DNA from: Agelas oroides
Lineage: Eukaryota; Porifera; Demospongiae; Agelasida; Agelasidae
Direction: 5' to 3'
DNA: 64,000 nt
Assembly (NCBI GenBank): GCA_949130485.1
Contig: OX422183.1
Span: 13,800,543 to 13,864,542, forward strand
Below are positions 63,290-64,000 of this stretch, piece by piece. Within the stretch, counting starts at the first letter, position 1. The number at the start of each line of letters is the position of its first letter. The notes under the pieces are model-generated. The model was not told the origin of the DNA and did not search any database. It worked only from the letters and a program-made list of their open reading frames with translations. Both the position numbers and the translations under genes were made by a program.

Positions 63290-64000
63290 GTATGCATTAG
63301 GGTCAGGTAATAGCAACTCAATGCTAATACGAAACCTGCCTGATAAACAAATAAGTCGGAAGAGAAAAAATAAGAGCAATGAACAAATGATAAGCTAGGA
63401 GACAGAAATTGAAAGAGACTTAACTCTATTCTTAAACGAAAAAAGCAGATGGAGCGCAGATGACATGTTCAGGTAAAGTATTCCAAATAAGAGTACTGCT
63501 AATAAAAAAGGATGACTGATGAGCTGAGATCCTTGCAAAGGGAGTGGTTAGTGGGAAATAGTGATGGAGTCGTTGGCTTGGATGAGGATGAGGAGTGAAG
63601 TGAGAAGAGGAGGTATAACAGAACAACCTCTGAGAATTCTAGCACACACCGTGGCCTTTTGTTTCCATCGCTGTTCTTGAGGGGGACATAGGTTCAAAGG
63701 ATGGGTAGACAGCATGTGAGTAGAGGAGGCAGACCAATGCTTCGTGACCATCTTGACAGCTAACCTCTGAAAGGCTTGCGTGAGGGTCCCTGAACTACAG
63801 TAGTCCAAGGTAGGTAAGACAAGGCAGCGGTAGAGATGAGAGAGTGTGTTGGAGTTGGATTGGTTGAATGTCCGATGAATAATACCAAGTTGTTGTCTGG
63901 CCTTAGCACAGGTATTGGAGACATGAGTGTTCCAGTTGAGGTCACTTGTAATTGTTACTCCAAGGAAACACGTAGAATCAGCAACTGGTACAGCAGTATT
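63290..64000 (-). pseudogene. LINE remnant, C-terminal part, runs off the window end
   Basis: Minus strand reads CFLGVTITSDLNWNTHVSNT, HLYRCLVLPTLDYCSSG, FQRLAVKMVTKHWSASS and STLIWNTLPEHV, the thumb and C-terminal region of LINE reverse transcriptase proteins. Frameshifted. A different copy from the one at 47.3-48.3 kb. Confidence 0.85.

Overview
The window looks like eukaryotic (metazoan) genomic DNA, most likely from a sponge, probably a demosponge. The supporting signs are two receptor genes built from phase-1 FN3, EGF and Ig exons; very short introns (62-71 nt) mixed with introns of several kb; a tyrosine kinase of the expanded sponge type; a separate kinase fragment with a [11 protein letters not shown]-type glycine loop; and dense small inverted-repeat elements. 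The species assignment is an inference from these traits, not from a match I could run. Genes were read by joining exons with GT/AG (one GC/AG) splice sites and checking that every junction phase agrees.

Region 1 (1-13.1 kb, + strand): the 3' part of a gene for a type I membrane protein. It shows 12 intact fibronectin type III domains (one exon each for the first ten, the last two split), one decayed FN3 exon (about 5.49-5.68 kb, with TAG where the conserved Trp codon should be), a transmembrane helix (exon at 10.86 kb) and a short, kinase-less tail of about 75 residues with two tyrosine motifs, one of them YEQM (YxxM). The stop is at 13095 and a poly(A) signal at 13465. The 5' end lies before the window.

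Region 2 (13.1-18.0 kb): intergenic, filled with nested inverted-repeat elements. One is a complete 409-bp element with long terminal inverted repeats, a 6-bp target duplication and an interior made of ATCGATCGAT-rich units. Another, with 19-bp inverted ends, stops about 120 bp before the next start codon.

Region 3 (18.0-58.8 kb, + strand): a 40.8-kb receptor tyrosine kinase gene. It begins with a signal-peptide exon (18022), then two exons resembling a split EMI-like Cys/aromatic module, four calcium-binding-type EGF exons, two FN3 exons, two Ig-like exons, a transmembrane exon, a juxtamembrane exon and six kinase exons, with TAA at 58810. The kinase keeps the AVK lysine, [11 protein letters not shown] and PVKW motifs. 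However, the exon carrying HRDLAARN is one base short and frameshifted, and the exon that should supply the first glycine of the glycine-rich loop was not found, so the allele may be damaged or the assembly may contain an error. The two receptors lie head to tail and share FN3 architecture.

The introns of gene 2 hold the most unusual DNA: a rearranged DIRS-type tyrosine-recombinase retroelement (33.2-37.8 kb) with an unrelated kinase exon pair inside it; a sharply bounded Penelope-like remnant (39.815-40.603 kb) with a GIY-YIG ORF, inverted terminal repeats that carry hammerhead-like motifs, and a 12-bp target duplication; a LINE copy on the minus strand (47.3-48.3 kb); and an old partial duplication that copied a piece of the second Ig exon. 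Region 4 (58.8-64 kb) is downstream intergenic sequence with a tRNA-derived SINE, a second copy of a 1-kb TTAAGGTGGCA-ended element also present at 25.6 kb, and a LINE 3' fragment running off the window end.
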